Shown here: one piece after another, positions 1 through 10,216 of the stretch
Layout: each line of letters starts with the position of its first letter
How positions within the stretch are numbered: position 1 is the first letter of the stretch
From: Hyphomicrobiales bacterium
GTDB taxonomy: Bacteria; Pseudomonadota; Alphaproteobacteria; Rhizobiales; Rhizobiaceae
Direction: 5' to 3'
DNA length: 64,000 nucleotides
Assembly: GCA_021775415.1 (NCBI GenBank)
Contig: JAJFHV010000021.1
Location: forward strand, 1-64,000
Program-made: the position numbers and the translations under genes
The notes under the pieces: model-generated
Seen by the model: the letters and a program-made list of their open reading frames with translations, nothing else
Told to the model about the DNA's origin: nothing
The model's database searches: none

Positions 1-1701
1 GATGTTAGCGAAGATCGTAAGCGTGAGGCTGAGCTTGAAAAGGCGCGCCGGGCCGCCGAGAACGCGGATCGTGCGAAGTCGGAATTTTTGGCGAATATGA
101 GCCACGAGATCCGCACGCCGATGAACGGTGTCATGGGGATGGCGGAGTTGTTGTCGAGGACGGAGCTTGATGCCAAGCAGGCGATGTTTACGGATGTGAT
201 TGTGAAGTCGGGTTCGTCGCTGCTTACCATCATCAATGACATTTTGGACTTCTCGAAGATTGATGCGGACCAGATGGAGCTTGATCCGGCACCCTTCCGG
301 TTGCTGGAGGCAGTTGAGGATGTGGCAACGCTTATCTCGTCGAAGGTTGCGGAGAAAGATCTTGAACTGATTGTGCGGGTTGATCCGGCCTTGCCGGAGA
401 TCATGGTTGGGGATGTGGGGCGCATCCGCCAGATTCTCACCAATGTGCTGGGCAATGCGATAAAGTTTACGGAAGTCGGCCATGTCTATGTCAATGTGGA
501 TGGAACGCTTGTCGGCGAGGGCGGGGACAGGACAGCCCGGCTGAAGTTTGAGATGGAAGACACCGGTATTGGTATTCCGAAAGAGGATTTGGACAAGGTT
601 TTTGAAAAGTTCTCCCAGGTGGACACCTCTGCCAGCAGAAAGCATGAGGGTACCGGGCTTGGTCTTTCTATCGCCTCTTCACTGGTCAAACTGATGGGTG
701 GCCGGATGGGGGTTGAAAGCACGGTTGGCAGTGGCTCGACCTTCTGGTTCGAGATTGAACTTCCCGTTTCCGGGGAGCAGCGGGCCAAAAAACGGATACC
801 GGTTGATGTGACCGGCTCGCGGGTGCTGATTGTTGATGACAATGAGGTCAACCGCTCAATCCTGCTTGAACAAATGGCCGGGTGGCAGTTTGACAGTGCG
901 GCGGCGGTTGGCGGGACGGAGGCGCTGGCGATCCTCAAGGCCGCAACCGAACAGGATATCACAATTGATTGTGTGATCATGGATTATCACATGCCGGACA
1001 TGAATGGCGGGGATGCGGTCAAGGCGATGCGGGCACATGCAGTACTTTGTGACGTGCCGGTGGTGATGTTGACGTCGGTGGATGAGACGGAAGACGGCAG
1101 GGCGTTCTCGTCACTTGATATCCAGGGTCACTTGATCAAGCCAACCCGTTCCTCGCTGCTTTTGGAGACGATTATCCAGGTGTTACAGGACGGGCGGATG
1201 AAACGGCAGATCTCGCAGATGGCTTTTGTCGACACTCCTGTTGATACTCCTGTCGATACGGGGCCGGCAAACCCTGAAACGGGTCACGGCTTGTCGATCA
1301 ATGCGGACAGGATCGACATCCTTGTGTGTGAGGACAATGAGGTCAACCAGATCGTCTTTACCCAGATATTGCAGTCAACCGGTTACCGGTTCAAGATTGC
1401 CAACAACGGCAAGGAGGGGCTCAGCCTGTATGAGAGCCTTGATCCGGCATTGATCCTGATGGATGTGTCGATGCCGCTGATGAACGGACTTGAAACCACA
1501 AGGGCGATCCGAGAGATGGAGCGGGACACGGCAAGGCACACACCGATCATCGGGGTGACGGCGCATGCCATCAAGGGCGATATGGAAAAGTGTCTTGAAG
1601 CGGGAATGGATGATTATCTGGCAAAACCGGTCTCGCCAGATCTGCTCGAACGAAAAATCAGCCAGTGGATGGAAAAAGAACTAGCCAAAGATGTCGGGTA
1701 A
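1..1701 (+). CDS. Hybrid sensor histidine kinase/response regulator, 5' end missing
   Basis: The reading frame is already open at base 1, so the sensory N-terminus lies outside the window; 566 residues are visible. A short charged helix leads into a HisKA domain with H-box MSHEIRTP (phospho-acceptor His at visible residue 35). An HATPase_c domain follows with N-box ([11 protein letters not shown]), G1 (DTGIGIP) and G2 (GTGLGLS). Two receiver domains come next, with phospho-Asp at about residues 328 (IMDYHMPD) and 488 (LMDVSMPL). The first receiver has its conserved Lys in LIKPTR, the second in LAKPVS. It should autophosphorylate and relay phosphate internally, probably onward to an unlinked Hpt protein, since no Hpt domain is fused. 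The signal is unknown. It converges with the next gene, five bases apart. Confidence 0.93.
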   Translation, partial: DVSEDRKREAELEKARRAAENADRAKSEFLANMSHEIRTPMNGVMGMAELLSRTELDAKQAMFTDVIVKSGSSLLTIINDILDFSKIDADQMELDPAPFRLLEAVEDVATLISSKVAEKDLELIVRVDPALPEIMVGDVGRIRQILTNVLGNAIKFTEVGHVYVNVDGTLVGEGGDRTARLKFEMEDTGIGIPKEDLDKVFEKFSQVDTSASRKHEGTGLGLSIASSLVKLMGGRMGVESTVGSGSTFWFEIELPVSGEQRAKKRIPVDVTGSRVLIVDDNEVNRSILLEQMAGWQFDSAAAVGGTEALAILKAATEQDITIDCVIMDYHMPDMNGGDAVKAMRAHAVLCDVPVVMLTSVDETEDGRAFSSLDIQGHLIKPTRSSLLLETIIQVLQDGRMKRQISQMAFVDTPVDTPVDTGPANPETGHGLSINADRIDILVCEDNEVNQIVFTQILQSTGYRFKIANNGKEGLSLYESLDPALILMDVSMPLMNGLETTRAIREMERDTARHTPIIGVTAHAIKGDMEKCLEAGMDDYLAKPVSPDLLERKISQWMEKELAKDVG

Positions 1702-1706
1702 GAGCC

Positions 1707-2105
1707 CTACGGGATCATACTACCGCGCTCACCCAGCAGATACCGCACCACGTCTGCGTAATCGAATGCCAGTGACACAACAATTGTCGCCAAAAACACC
1801 CAAATGACCTGCCGGAATGGGATGCCGATATCCGGGTTCTTCAAGCGTTGCCAGAAATAGATCGCAAGCGGGGTCCAGAGCACAATGTGGACGATGCCCA
1901 AAAGCCGAACCAGGCCCAGCTGGTCGTAGAGCCACATCATTGAGAAGTACGCAGCAACGCTGTTTAGCAGGATGATGAATGTGTCGCGGCGCGTTATCTT
2001 GGAAAACAACAACACGATCATCGTTCCCACGATGACCAGCGCCATCCAGTTCATCCACCATTGTACCCATGTTGGGAGAGTTGTGACTGCATCTTCAAAC
2101 GACAT
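1707..2105 (-). CDS. Small multi-pass membrane protein, function unknown
   Basis: A 132-residue hydrophobic protein with about four predicted membrane segments, roughly at residues 20-37, 45-60, 65-82 and 100-118. The start at ATG 2105 (MSFEDAV) is preferred to the GTG at 2120 because GGAAGG lies seven bases upstream of it. I do not recognise a family and see no catalytic motif. It lies downstream of the sugar dehydrogenase on the same strand, about 90 bases away, so co-transcription is possible. It converges with the hybrid kinase. Confidence 0.7.
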   Translation of the reverse strand: MSFEDAVTTLPTWVQWWMNWMALVIVGTMIVLLFSKITRRDTFIILLNSVAAYFSMMWLYDQLGLVRLLGIVHIVLWTPLAIYFWQRLKNPDIGIPFRQVIWVFLATIVVSLAFDYADVVRYLLGERGSMIP

Positions 2106-2195
2106 GATTTTACCTTCCACACAAGGTTAAATTGATATGGGAATTTTAGGCACCTCACGGATGTAGTTCAATCCCAATCTTCAATAAATTCTCCC

Positions 2196-3344
2196 CTACT
2201 TGTCGCCTGTGACCCGCAAAATCTCACCTTCATCTGAATCGGTGATGAGCCACAATGCGCCATCGGGAAACGAACGTACATCACGGATACGGCCATATTC
2301 GCCTTCAAACATTTGTTCCTCAGCAACCACTTCGCCATCCTTGATGGTGAGCCTCGACAATAACTGGAATTTGAGGGCTCCGACGAACAAATTACCCTGC
2401 CACTGTGGGATTTCGCTGCCGTCATAGAAGGCCAATCCAGAAGGAGCGATGGAGGGATCCCAGTAGTGTTTGGGTTGTTCGAGCCCTTCCTTGTGGGTGC
2501 CTTCTCCGATTTTTGTGCCATCGTAATTGACACCGTAGGATATGGTTGGCCAACCATAATTCCTGCCAATCTCCGGTCGGTTGACCTCATCCCCGCCTTT
2601 GGCACCATGCTCAAGTGTCCACAGTTCTCCTGTTGCAGGTTCGATCGCAGCGCCCTGGACACTGCGGTGGCCGATTGACCAGATCAATGGCGAACCATTT
2701 TTTCCGTCGGCAAATGGATTGTCGGACGGTATGCCGCCATCTTTTGTGACGCGCAACACAGAACCTGCGGTGTCAAACGGGTCCTGGGCGCGTTTGCGCC
2801 GACCGCGATCAGAGACCGTCACAAACAGAGTGCCATCCGGGGCAACCGTCACCCGTGATCCGAAATGAATAACGTTTTTAGTCTTGAGCTTCATGGAGTA
2901 AAGAATTTTGAGGTTTTGCAACCGGGGCAGGCCAACGGGAGAAATTTGGGCTGAGGCAAGGGCAGTGCCCGCTGTACCGGCGGGCCCGGGTTCGGAAAAT
3001 GTAAGATAAATGGTCCGATTCTTGGCAAAGTCCGGATCAACCGCTACATCGAGCAGGCCACCCTGGCCCTTGACCCAAACGCGCGGCAAACCTTTTACTT
3101 CCCGGTCAAGCGTGGGGTTTTCCGGGTCAACCATGTACATTGCACCGGGACGCTCAGTGACCAGAAGTTTGCCATCCGGCAGCATTGCCAAACCCCAGGG
3201 ATGGTCAAGTCCACCCAGCACATGTTCAACCTGTACCCGGCCCAATTCGGTTTCATGAATATCAATCTTGTTCTCAGCGGAGGCTGGAAACACGGCCAAA
3301 ATCGCAAGCAAAATCTGGACTAGGACGAATTTTGGCACTTGCAC
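2196..3344 (-). CDS. PQQ-dependent aldose sugar dehydrogenase-like beta-propeller (YliI/Asd type)
   Basis: Predicted 382-residue periplasmic protein of the glucose/sorbosone dehydrogenase family, which oxidises aldoses with PQQ. Family features seen are HPWGLAMLPDGKLLVTERPG near the N-terminus, GQGGLLDVAVDPDF, the segment running from WSIGHRSVQG into LEHGAKGGDEVN, and NYGWPTISYGVNYDG. The start is put at GTG 3344, six bases after an AGAGGG ribosome-binding site, which gives a short signal peptide ending PASA. The longer frame from ATG 3431 was rejected because that ATG lies inside the terminal inverted repeat of an inserted MITE. The insertion is about 70 bases upstream of the GTG and may have separated the gene from its native promoter. 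Substrate cannot be read from the sequence. Confidence 0.88.
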   Translation of the reverse strand: MQVPKFVLVQILLAILAVFPASAENKIDIHETELGRVQVEHVLGGLDHPWGLAMLPDGKLLVTERPGAMYMVDPENPTLDREVKGLPRVWVKGQGGLLDVAVDPDFAKNRTIYLTFSEPGPAGTAGTALASAQISPVGLPRLQNLKILYSMKLKTKNVIHFGSRVTVAPDGTLFVTVSDRGRRKRAQDPFDTAGSVLRVTKDGGIPSDNPFADGKNGSPLIWSIGHRSVQGAAIEPATGELWTLEHGAKGGDEVNRPEIGRNYGWPTISYGVNYDGTKIGEGTHKEGLEQPKHYWDPSIAPSGLAFYDGSEIPQWQGNLFVGALKFQLLSRLTIKDGEVVAEEQMFEGEYGRIRDVRSFPDGALWLITDSDEGEILRVTGDK

Positions 3345-3417
3345 TTTGAACCCTCTTTTCCAGGCTGTTTCCACAATTCCCAATATATGGCCTTTTTCTT
3401 GGGGCAGGGAAGGGCTA

Positions 3418-3681
3418 GGGTCAGTACTCATTAAATAACACGATCTGGTGGGAAGGAATTTGGCTGGATAGCAGGAGCAGATGCGCAGGAAACCTTCTGG
3501 TTTTCAAGCATTTGCGACGCACTAGCCGGACCAATTCACCCCATCCGAAGGACGCACCGCAATGACATCGAAATCCATCGTCAAATCTGTTGACCGGGGC
3601 ACAAACCCCGCTCTGCAAGATTTTCCTTGTCTTTCTTGTCATATCGGGCGCCATATCGTGTTATTTAATGAGTACTGACCC
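3418..3681. mobile_element. MITE copy 1, 264 bp, inserted in CTAG
   Basis: The outer 30 bases at 3415-3444 and 3655-3684 are perfect reverse complements, counting the CTAG flanks. The element proper starts GGGTCAGTACTCATT and ends with the complement. It is flanked by TA inside CTAG on both sides, the target pattern I associate with IS5-family elements of the IS427/IS6501 kind. It has no transposase; a 77-residue reverse frame (3421-3654) is not credible as one. A second member of the family lies at 37400-37664, same length within one base and collinear inside. The right end is 18 bases before the ATG of the next gene. Confidence 0.85.
3636..3664 (+). promoter_or_regulatory. Candidate outward-facing promoter in MITE copy 1
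   Basis: TTGTCA at 3636-3641 and TGTTAT at 3659-3664 are separated by 17 bases and point out of the right end of the element. The -10-like hexamer lies in the terminal inverted repeat. The downstream gene starts at 3700 with only its ribosome-binding site between, so its transcription must begin in or beyond the element. The match to consensus is moderate (5/6 and 4/6). Confidence 0.35.
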
Positions 3682-3699
3682 TAGATTGTAAGGGTGAGC

Positions 3700-4284
3700 A
3701 TGAACGACTCATCGAGTGGGCGAAATATCATGCAGGAAGCAGCCATATCGGGACCAACAGATCCAGAACTTCCGGAGGTGGATGAACCTCGGGAGGCGGA
3801 TATTGTCTTTCTTGAACGTTCAGAGGCGAAGTCTAGTGGAATTCCGCTGTTCGCCGCTCACTGGCACTTGTTCATTCCGACCGTTGTAATTGCGGTAATG
3901 TATTCGCTTGCCTGGGTGGCCCTAGCGCTGCTTGGTCGCATGGATACGGCGGTTGCCCGGATGTTTGTCGTGGTGATGGCGGTAGGCGTACCGTTATTGG
4001 CGGTGCACGCATTTTTGCGATTTCAGACCATAAGATTACAGATCAGTGATGCGCATATCCTGTGTCATCCCGGTTGGCCGAAAGATATGCCGATCGAACT
4101 GGCACCTGAATTGATTACCCAAGTGGTGGTAAAACGCGGGCTTTCAGGCCGATTGTTTGGCGGCGGCACAGTGGTTCTGCATTTATCCACGGGCAGCAAT
4201 GTGGTGATTGCGGATCTTGGGGATCCGGACAAGGCAAAAATGGCTATCGAAGCATTGATGAATCCGGCGGAAGATCCAGATTAG
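3700..4284 (+). CDS. Inner-membrane protein with PH-like (bPH/YdbT-type) domain, hypothetical
   Basis: 194 residues: an acidic disordered N-terminus of about 50, two membrane segments at roughly 58-80 and 87-108, then a soluble beta-rich C-terminal part beginning FQTIRLQISDAHILCHPGWP. The two-helix plus beta-domain layout resembles small bacterial PH-domain membrane proteins or the DUF2244 type; the assignment is by architecture only. ATG 3700 is chosen over GTG 3694 because AAGGG lies just upstream. MITE copy 1 abuts the gene, so its native promoter was displaced or replaced. Confidence 0.72.
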   Translation: MNDSSSGRNIMQEAAISGPTDPELPEVDEPREADIVFLERSEAKSSGIPLFAAHWHLFIPTVVIAVMYSLAWVALALLGRMDTAVARMFVVVMAVGVPLLAVHAFLRFQTIRLQISDAHILCHPGWPKDMPIELAPELITQVVVKRGLSGRLFGGGTVVLHLSTGSNVVIADLGDPDKAKMAIEALMNPAEDPD

Positions 4285-4296
4285 TAAGGGTTTTTG

Positions 4297-4764
4297 CTAG
4301 TTGATCCGGCGCGAGACCTGATGCCTAGAAAGTACCCGGGCGGTATTGCGCCACATACAGGCAATTACCACGGCCATTCCCAGCATTACGCCCACCAGAC
4401 CAAGAATTGTCGCCATCCGGCTGCCAGGTGGCAGCATTGAGGCATGGACAATTTTGTCGGAGACGTTAAATTCAGACAGGGGGTAGGGGCTAACCTCAGA
4501 CGAATTACCACCTGCCACCACTGTCCTTAGCCCGGTAGAAACCGGGTTTTCAGGATTCGAAATATCGGGAGTCCATTGAGATTGGGCGTTTTGACTGACT
4601 GTATTTATGCAGCCGATCTCGTTTGCGCGCGCCGTATGAATGGTCGCAAAGCTTGCGGCAAGCAGGGCAACGAGTGCTACTGCGCCGATTGTAATGTCCA
4701 AGCAAAAGCCAGCTGATCCACGCTTACTGCGCCTGGAAACAGGTTTGTATCCGACTGTGCTCAT
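4297..4764 (-). CDS. Hypothetical membrane-anchored protein
   Basis: 155 residues with a basic N-terminus (RRSKRGS), a hydrophobic segment at about 23-42 ending TARA that could be an uncleaved anchor or a signal peptide, a roughly 70-residue polar stretch, and a second membrane segment near 118-137 followed by a basic tail. Two cysteines occur, one in each half. I recognise no family. It converges with the PH-like membrane protein and is divergent from the carboxypeptidase gene. Confidence 0.5.
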   Translation of the reverse strand: MSTVGYKPVSRRSKRGSAGFCLDITIGAVALVALLAASFATIHTARANEIGCINTVSQNAQSQWTPDISNPENPVSTGLRTVVAGGNSSEVSPYPLSEFNVSDKIVHASMLPPGSRMATILGLVGVMLGMAVVIACMWRNTARVLSRHQVSRRIN

Positions 4765-5066
4765 GTTGGAAGCCCCGCAAAAATACCCAAACCACTTTGT
4801 GTTCCCACTTTTTTACACAAAGTTTCAGTTGCCTGATTTGTAGCGATGATTTTAGGCGGGCATTGGGAAACAAAGCGGCAAAACCGGACTTTTGTTGTGG
4901 CGGGAATAAGGCAAAACTGCCCGGGACACACGCAATGGGCGAAAAATCACAACATTGTTGCCGGGATTACATGCCAAACTCCGTGGTTCATCTTGATGTG
5001 ATTCGCATTTTGCGGAGAATGATTCTAGAAACCTAAGGTCATTACCTAGGGGCAAACAAACTGATT
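4765..5066. other. 302-base divergent intergenic region
   Basis: No credible coding frame was found. It should hold promoters for the genes on either side. The one structured element is a 9-bp inverted repeat, ACTTTGTGT at 4794-4802 and ACACAAAGT at 4815-4823, about 30 bases upstream of the leftward gene. It could be an operator or a hairpin. No riboswitch or RNA gene was recognised. Confidence 0.5.
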
Positions 5067-6332
5067 ATGGGCTGTATGAACGTGCATCTTAGCTTTTGTA
5101 GATATTTCGGTGTTTTTCTTTGCGTCCTGTCCATGCTGATGGCTTTCGCTTCGTCAGCTCGGGCAAGTGAAAATGAAACAAAGCCCCACATTTTGATAGA
5201 CCTCGATAGCGGCCAAGTGCTTTCACACCAAAATGCATTCCGGCGCTGGCCACCAGCATCCCTTACCAAAATGATGACCGCGTATGTGGTATTCCGTGCG
5301 ATCAAGATGCAGCAGGTTGCGATGAATTCACCGGTTCGGGTATCCAATCATGCGCTTTCCCAGCCGCCAACGAAAATGGGTTTTCCGGTTGGAACGGTGC
5401 TCACAATAGAAAATTCGCTCAAAATCATCATGGTCAAATCAGCCAATGACATTTCCGTTGCCCTGGGAGAGGCAGTTGCGGGCAGAGAATGGAAATTCGT
5501 CAACCTGATGAATGCCCATGCACGCAGGCTGGGCATGAATGACACGCATTTTATCAATACACACGGGCTTCATGAAGATGGGCAATACACTTCGGCACGC
5601 GATTTTGCAGTGCTTGCGCTTCAATTGACAAAAGAGTTTCCCGAGCATGCGCAATTGTTCAATATTCCTGCCATCCGTTTCGGTAAACGACGCCTTAGAA
5701 ATCACAACGCATTGCTTGAACGGTTTGAGGGTACAAACGGCATGAAGACCGGTTATGTGTGTGCGTCCGGTTCCAATGTGGTAGTCAGAGTGGAGCGTGA
5801 GGGTAAACGGCTTGTCAGCGTCGTGCTGGGAGGCGGTTCAGCGCTCAAACGCAATGTGCGTGCTGCAAAACTTCTGCAGGAAGGCTTTGACGGGCTTTAT
5901 GCCCAGAACGCGGTGCCGTTTGACCAGTTCAAACCAGTGCGGCTTGTTGATCCGGAACCGGCGGATATCACAAGGGAAATCTGCCCGAAGAAATACCGGC
6001 ACCAGAAGAAGAAAAAACCAAAACCCAAGCCGGAACTGGTAACAGCTTACGCACCGCATGAAACCGGCAGGGTGATCGATCCGCTCAGCTTGCTCGCGCC
6101 AAAAGTGGCAGGTGCTGCGGATGCGGGAGGCAAGGAAGAGGTGGCGGAGGACAAGCCTCCCTCCTATGCGGAACTGGAAGGCCTTTACCTTACAGCGCGC
6201 AAAAAAATAGGGGATGATGTGCGAATTACGCTGGGTGGCGGGATTGGCCCCAACCCGAATGGCCTGCGTCACAAAGAGGGTGGGTTCATGGAGCCAATCA
6301 TTCCGATACCGACCAAGCGGCCTGCTACTTGA
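5067..6332 (+). CDS. D-alanyl-D-alanine carboxypeptidase (class C PBP, PBP5/6 family)
   Basis: 421 residues with an N-terminal signal peptide ending near residue 33 (SARA). The serine peptidase S11 motifs are all present: SLTK at 65-68 (nucleophile Ser65, Lys68), SAN at 125-127 and KTG at 227-229. The family trims the terminal D-alanine from peptidoglycan pentapeptides in the periplasm. After the catalytic domain comes a Lys/Pro-rich linker (KKKKPKPKP near 318) and a C-terminal tail ending in a Pro-rich stretch, without an obvious amphipathic membrane anchor. This tail is longer than the PBP5 core needs. The start is the first ATG; ATG 5076 is also possible. Confidence 0.93.
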   Translation: MGCMNVHLSFCRYFGVFLCVLSMLMAFASSARASENETKPHILIDLDSGQVLSHQNAFRRWPPASLTKMMTAYVVFRAIKMQQVAMNSPVRVSNHALSQPPTKMGFPVGTVLTIENSLKIIMVKSANDISVALGEAVAGREWKFVNLMNAHARRLGMNDTHFINTHGLHEDGQYTSARDFAVLALQLTKEFPEHAQLFNIPAIRFGKRRLRNHNALLERFEGTNGMKTGYVCASGSNVVVRVEREGKRLVSVVLGGGSALKRNVRAAKLLQEGFDGLYAQNAVPFDQFKPVRLVDPEPADITREICPKKYRHQKKKKPKPKPELVTAYAPHETGRVIDPLSLLAPKVAGAADAGGKEEVAEDKPPSYAELEGLYLTARKKIGDDVRITLGGGIGPNPNGLRHKEGGFMEPIIPIPTKRPAT

Positions 6333-6384
6333 ACCGGTGACAAATTTTGCTTGCCTGAGCTTCAAAGACATGTAGTTTTTCCCG

Positions 6385-7584
6385 ATGACTGGCAACGGAT
6401 TATCCACCCCGCTCGCGAATGCATCATTGGCAACTGTATTGCAGAATTTGCAAAACAGCGCATCTCAGGAATTTCACTCCGCCAATCCAATTCCTGCAGC
6501 GGTAAATCATTCACTTTCATTTATGGCACATGAACGAGACGCAGTGTTCATGGCTGAGTGGATCTGTGTGGGTCGAAGTGATGAAATTGCCGAAACAGGC
6601 GATTATTTAGTCCATGAAATTTCCAGTGTACCGGTTCTTGTCGTCCGTCAGGAAAGCGGTGGTTTGAATGCATTCGTGAATGCCTGTGCGCACCGTTTTG
6701 CCTGTCTTGTGCCAAACGAGAGTGGCAAGGCAAAACGCTTCACCTGCCGATATCATGCATGGACCTACGATCTTGCGGGTCGGCTTGTCCGCGCTCCGTA
6801 TATGGAGATGAAGGATGGATTTGATACATCCGAACATGGTTTACGTCGACTGCACTGCGAAATTTGGGAGGGCTTTGTTTACGTCAGCCTGGCGGAGAAA
6901 CCTGCTACGTCCGTTACTTCGGCGCTTGAACCACTGCGTGAAAATGTGGTCGGACGTTTCGACATGGCTTGTTACAAAACAATCATGCGGCGGTCGATGG
7001 TCTGGGGTGCCAATTGGAAGAACCTGATAGAAAACTTCACCGAAAGCTATCATGTTCCAATGGCACACAAGAAAACCTTCGCCCTGCATAAAAAGCCGCT
7101 TGAAGATTATGTCTGCGGTGAGGACAGCGACTACTACGGCTACCATCGGGCGGTTCAGGAAGCAGAAACCGGATCAGGTGCTGCCCACCTGGACAACAAA
7201 CGTTTGGAGGGTGAATGGCGTCGGATGATGGTGGATTTTTGTGTTTTTCCAAGCCATCTGGTGACGCTAATGCCAGATTTTCTCTGGTACATTTCAGTGC
7301 AGCCGGAAGGCATCGGGAAATTTCGGGCGACTTGGGGTGTCGCAATTCCACCGGAGATTTTGGCCGATATACCTCAATCGGAGTTCGAAACATGGTTGGC
7401 AGAGCTTTCCACATACATGGACACGGCCAATGACGAGGACAAGACATTGGTGGAGGCCTTGTATCAAGGTTCGGCATCGCCGCTGTTGCCAACCGGAACG
7501 TTCCATCCGATCGAGCGGAATTTGTGGCAATTTGTTCGTTACCTGAACCGTGTATGCCAACGTCATGTGGTGAAATCGCCATGA
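6385..7584 (+). CDS. Rieske [2Fe-2S] aromatic-ring-hydroxylating oxygenase alpha subunit family
   Basis: 399 residues. The Rieske cluster ligands are C101-x-H103 and C121-x2-H124. The catalytic domain has NFTESYHVPMAH, giving the mononuclear-iron histidines H223 and H228. Such enzymes hydroxylate or demethylate aromatic or quaternary-ammonium substrates using electrons from a separate reductase. No reductase gene is adjacent, so the partner must be encoded elsewhere. Other members cleave glycine betaine or carnitine, which would suit the MttB homologue near the end of the window, but the substrate cannot be told. The start ATG 6385 lacks a clear ribosome-binding site and the first 25 or so residues are uncertain. 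Confidence 0.87.
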   Translation: MTGNGLSTPLANASLATVLQNLQNSASQEFHSANPIPAAVNHSLSFMAHERDAVFMAEWICVGRSDEIAETGDYLVHEISSVPVLVVRQESGGLNAFVNACAHRFACLVPNESGKAKRFTCRYHAWTYDLAGRLVRAPYMEMKDGFDTSEHGLRRLHCEIWEGFVYVSLAEKPATSVTSALEPLRENVVGRFDMACYKTIMRRSMVWGANWKNLIENFTESYHVPMAHKKTFALHKKPLEDYVCGEDSDYYGYHRAVQEAETGSGAAHLDNKRLEGEWRRMMVDFCVFPSHLVTLMPDFLWYISVQPEGIGKFRATWGVAIPPEILADIPQSEFETWLAELSTYMDTANDEDKTLVEALYQGSASPLLPTGTFHPIERNLWQFVRYLNRVCQRHVVKSP

Positions 7585-7717
7585 CAATTACCAACGATTG
7601 CTTTCTTTCTTAGTCTGGTCGTCGTCGCTAAGCATCCAACCCCTTGATTTGAGTCCGGCTTGGGCCTAGACAGACCCGGCTTAATACTCAGCCAAATTCA
7701 ACATTTTCCGGGACTGA

Positions 7718-8923
<1,206 letters not shown>

Positions 8924-9129
8924 GGAACTTTTTAGCTGGTTAACTGAATTATTATTGCAAAAATGCAACTACTGGATAAAAAAGTGTCTCGATACCTCTG
9001 ATTGGCAAGGAAAACCTGCTGAGTGGGGAGAGTCGTGATTGCAAATTTGCAGCATTACTCTAAGAAAACAGTGGTTCAAGGTGGCCGCAAAACCACTTGA
9101 ACACATTACTTTTGGTACAAGCAGGTTAG

Positions 9130-10044
9130 GTGTTGAAAAAACTAATCGCAACGATAGCCATGTTGGCTGGGGCTACCTTTGCGGCCCCTGCGGTTTACGC
9201 TGCCGATATCTATGATCCGACACCGCTGGCGCAACAGGAGAGTGAGCCAGCTGTAGACGGTATCAATTTCAAGCTCAGCCTGCTCAGTGGTGTCTACCAG
9301 CGTAACGTTTTGGGGAATGCTTCAAACAACATGTTTGTTGGTTCGGTGGCAACGCCAATCCCGTATTTGCATTCGTTTGGTGCCCAGCTGGATATTGCTG
9401 GAGGCTCGTATGATGGCAGCTTCACCAGTGCCGCAGCAGGTTTACACCTTTTTTGGCGTGATCCAAATATCGGGTTATTTGGTATTTATGGTGATTGGGC
9501 CTATCTCAATCCGGAGCACGCGGGGCGTACAGGTGCGGAAATCTCACTGTATCTCGACCGCTATACGATCGATATTTTTGCCGGCAAGCAATATGGCCAG
9601 CATGTCTATACCGAATTCGTCGACGAAGTGGACCTTGCTTACTACTTCACCGATAATTTCAGGGCTTCAATTGGGCACCGACTGATGTCGCGTGGACACG
9701 TTGCCAATTTCTCGTTTGAGTATATGCCACAAAACCTCAGTGTTGATGGCGTGAGTATTTTTGGTGAAATAGAGGGTGGCGAGGACAATTATTTTGGTGC
9801 CTGGACCGGCATTCGCTACTCATTTGGTACCGGAAGCTGGACTACATTGATTGACCGCGATCGTCGCGGAGATCCGCCAACCCGCTTGTCGCGTGCAATT
9901 GCCAGTATAACCCAGTGCGGTGATCGGGATATGCCATTGCCGAAAACCTGGTGGCGCGGTGAGATGACCAATCTCTGCGCTTCAGAAGATGAGATTAATG
10001 CCGTGAGTACTCCGGGATTAGGTGGCGGCATCTCCAAGCAATAA
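9130..10044 (+). CDS. Exported protein, probable outer-membrane beta-barrel-like, unknown function
   Basis: 304 residues starting with GTG and a clear signal peptide (MLKKLIATIAML then cleavage after VYA, residue 24). The mature protein is rich in alternating hydrophobic/polar strands with frequent aromatic residues (LHLFWRDPNIGLFGIYGDWAYL, YYFTDNFRASIGHRLMSR), consistent with a small beta-barrel or porin-like fold. The last 50 residues are polar and contain two cysteines. I do not recognise a named family. A strong terminator follows 28 bases after the stop, so it is the last gene of its transcript. Confidence 0.65.
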   Translation: MLKKLIATIAMLAGATFAAPAVYAADIYDPTPLAQQESEPAVDGINFKLSLLSGVYQRNVLGNASNNMFVGSVATPIPYLHSFGAQLDIAGGSYDGSFTSAAAGLHLFWRDPNIGLFGIYGDWAYLNPEHAGRTGAEISLYLDRYTIDIFAGKQYGQHVYTEFVDEVDLAYYFTDNFRASIGHRLMSRGHVANFSFEYMPQNLSVDGVSIFGEIEGGEDNYFGAWTGIRYSFGTGSWTTLIDRDRRGDPPTRLSRAIASITQCGDRDMPLPKTWWRGEMTNLCASEDEINAVSTPGLGGGISKQ

Positions 10045-10071
10045 TGCAATGGCATTGATGTTTGTTTGAAC

Positions 10072-10098
10072 AAAGCGCTGCGGATGTGGCGCTTTTTT
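10072..10098 (+). terminator. Intrinsic terminator after the exported-protein gene
   Basis: AAAGCGC (10072-10078) pairs with GCGCTTT (10089-10095) around a 10-base loop, and the right arm runs into six T residues. It ends the transcript of the 9130-10044 gene. Confidence 0.8.
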
Positions 10099-10216
10099 CG
10101 TTTTGGCTATCCACAGACTGGTCAACTGACATGATTGTGAGGGTAATTTTGTTGCTTTTCACCCGGTGAACGCGGATATCTCCTACGCAGAGGTCAAAGC
10201 CGAAGGAAATTCTACA

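Noticed and set aside
3345-3431. N-terminal extension of the sugar dehydrogenase up to ATG 3431
   Set aside because: The ATG lies in the MITE terminal repeat, the extra residues are not family-like, and GTG 3344 has a well-placed ribosome-binding site and signal peptide.
3421-3654. 77-residue reverse frame inside MITE copy 1
   Set aside because: It is bounded by the inverted repeats, resembles no transposase or known protein, and the stop falls in the terminal repeat; I treat it as chance.
5030-5052. CCTAAGG/CCTAGG-like sequence before the carboxypeptidase gene as another MITE end
   Set aside because: The two arms do not pair and the GGTCA-ACTCAT terminal sequence of the family is missing.
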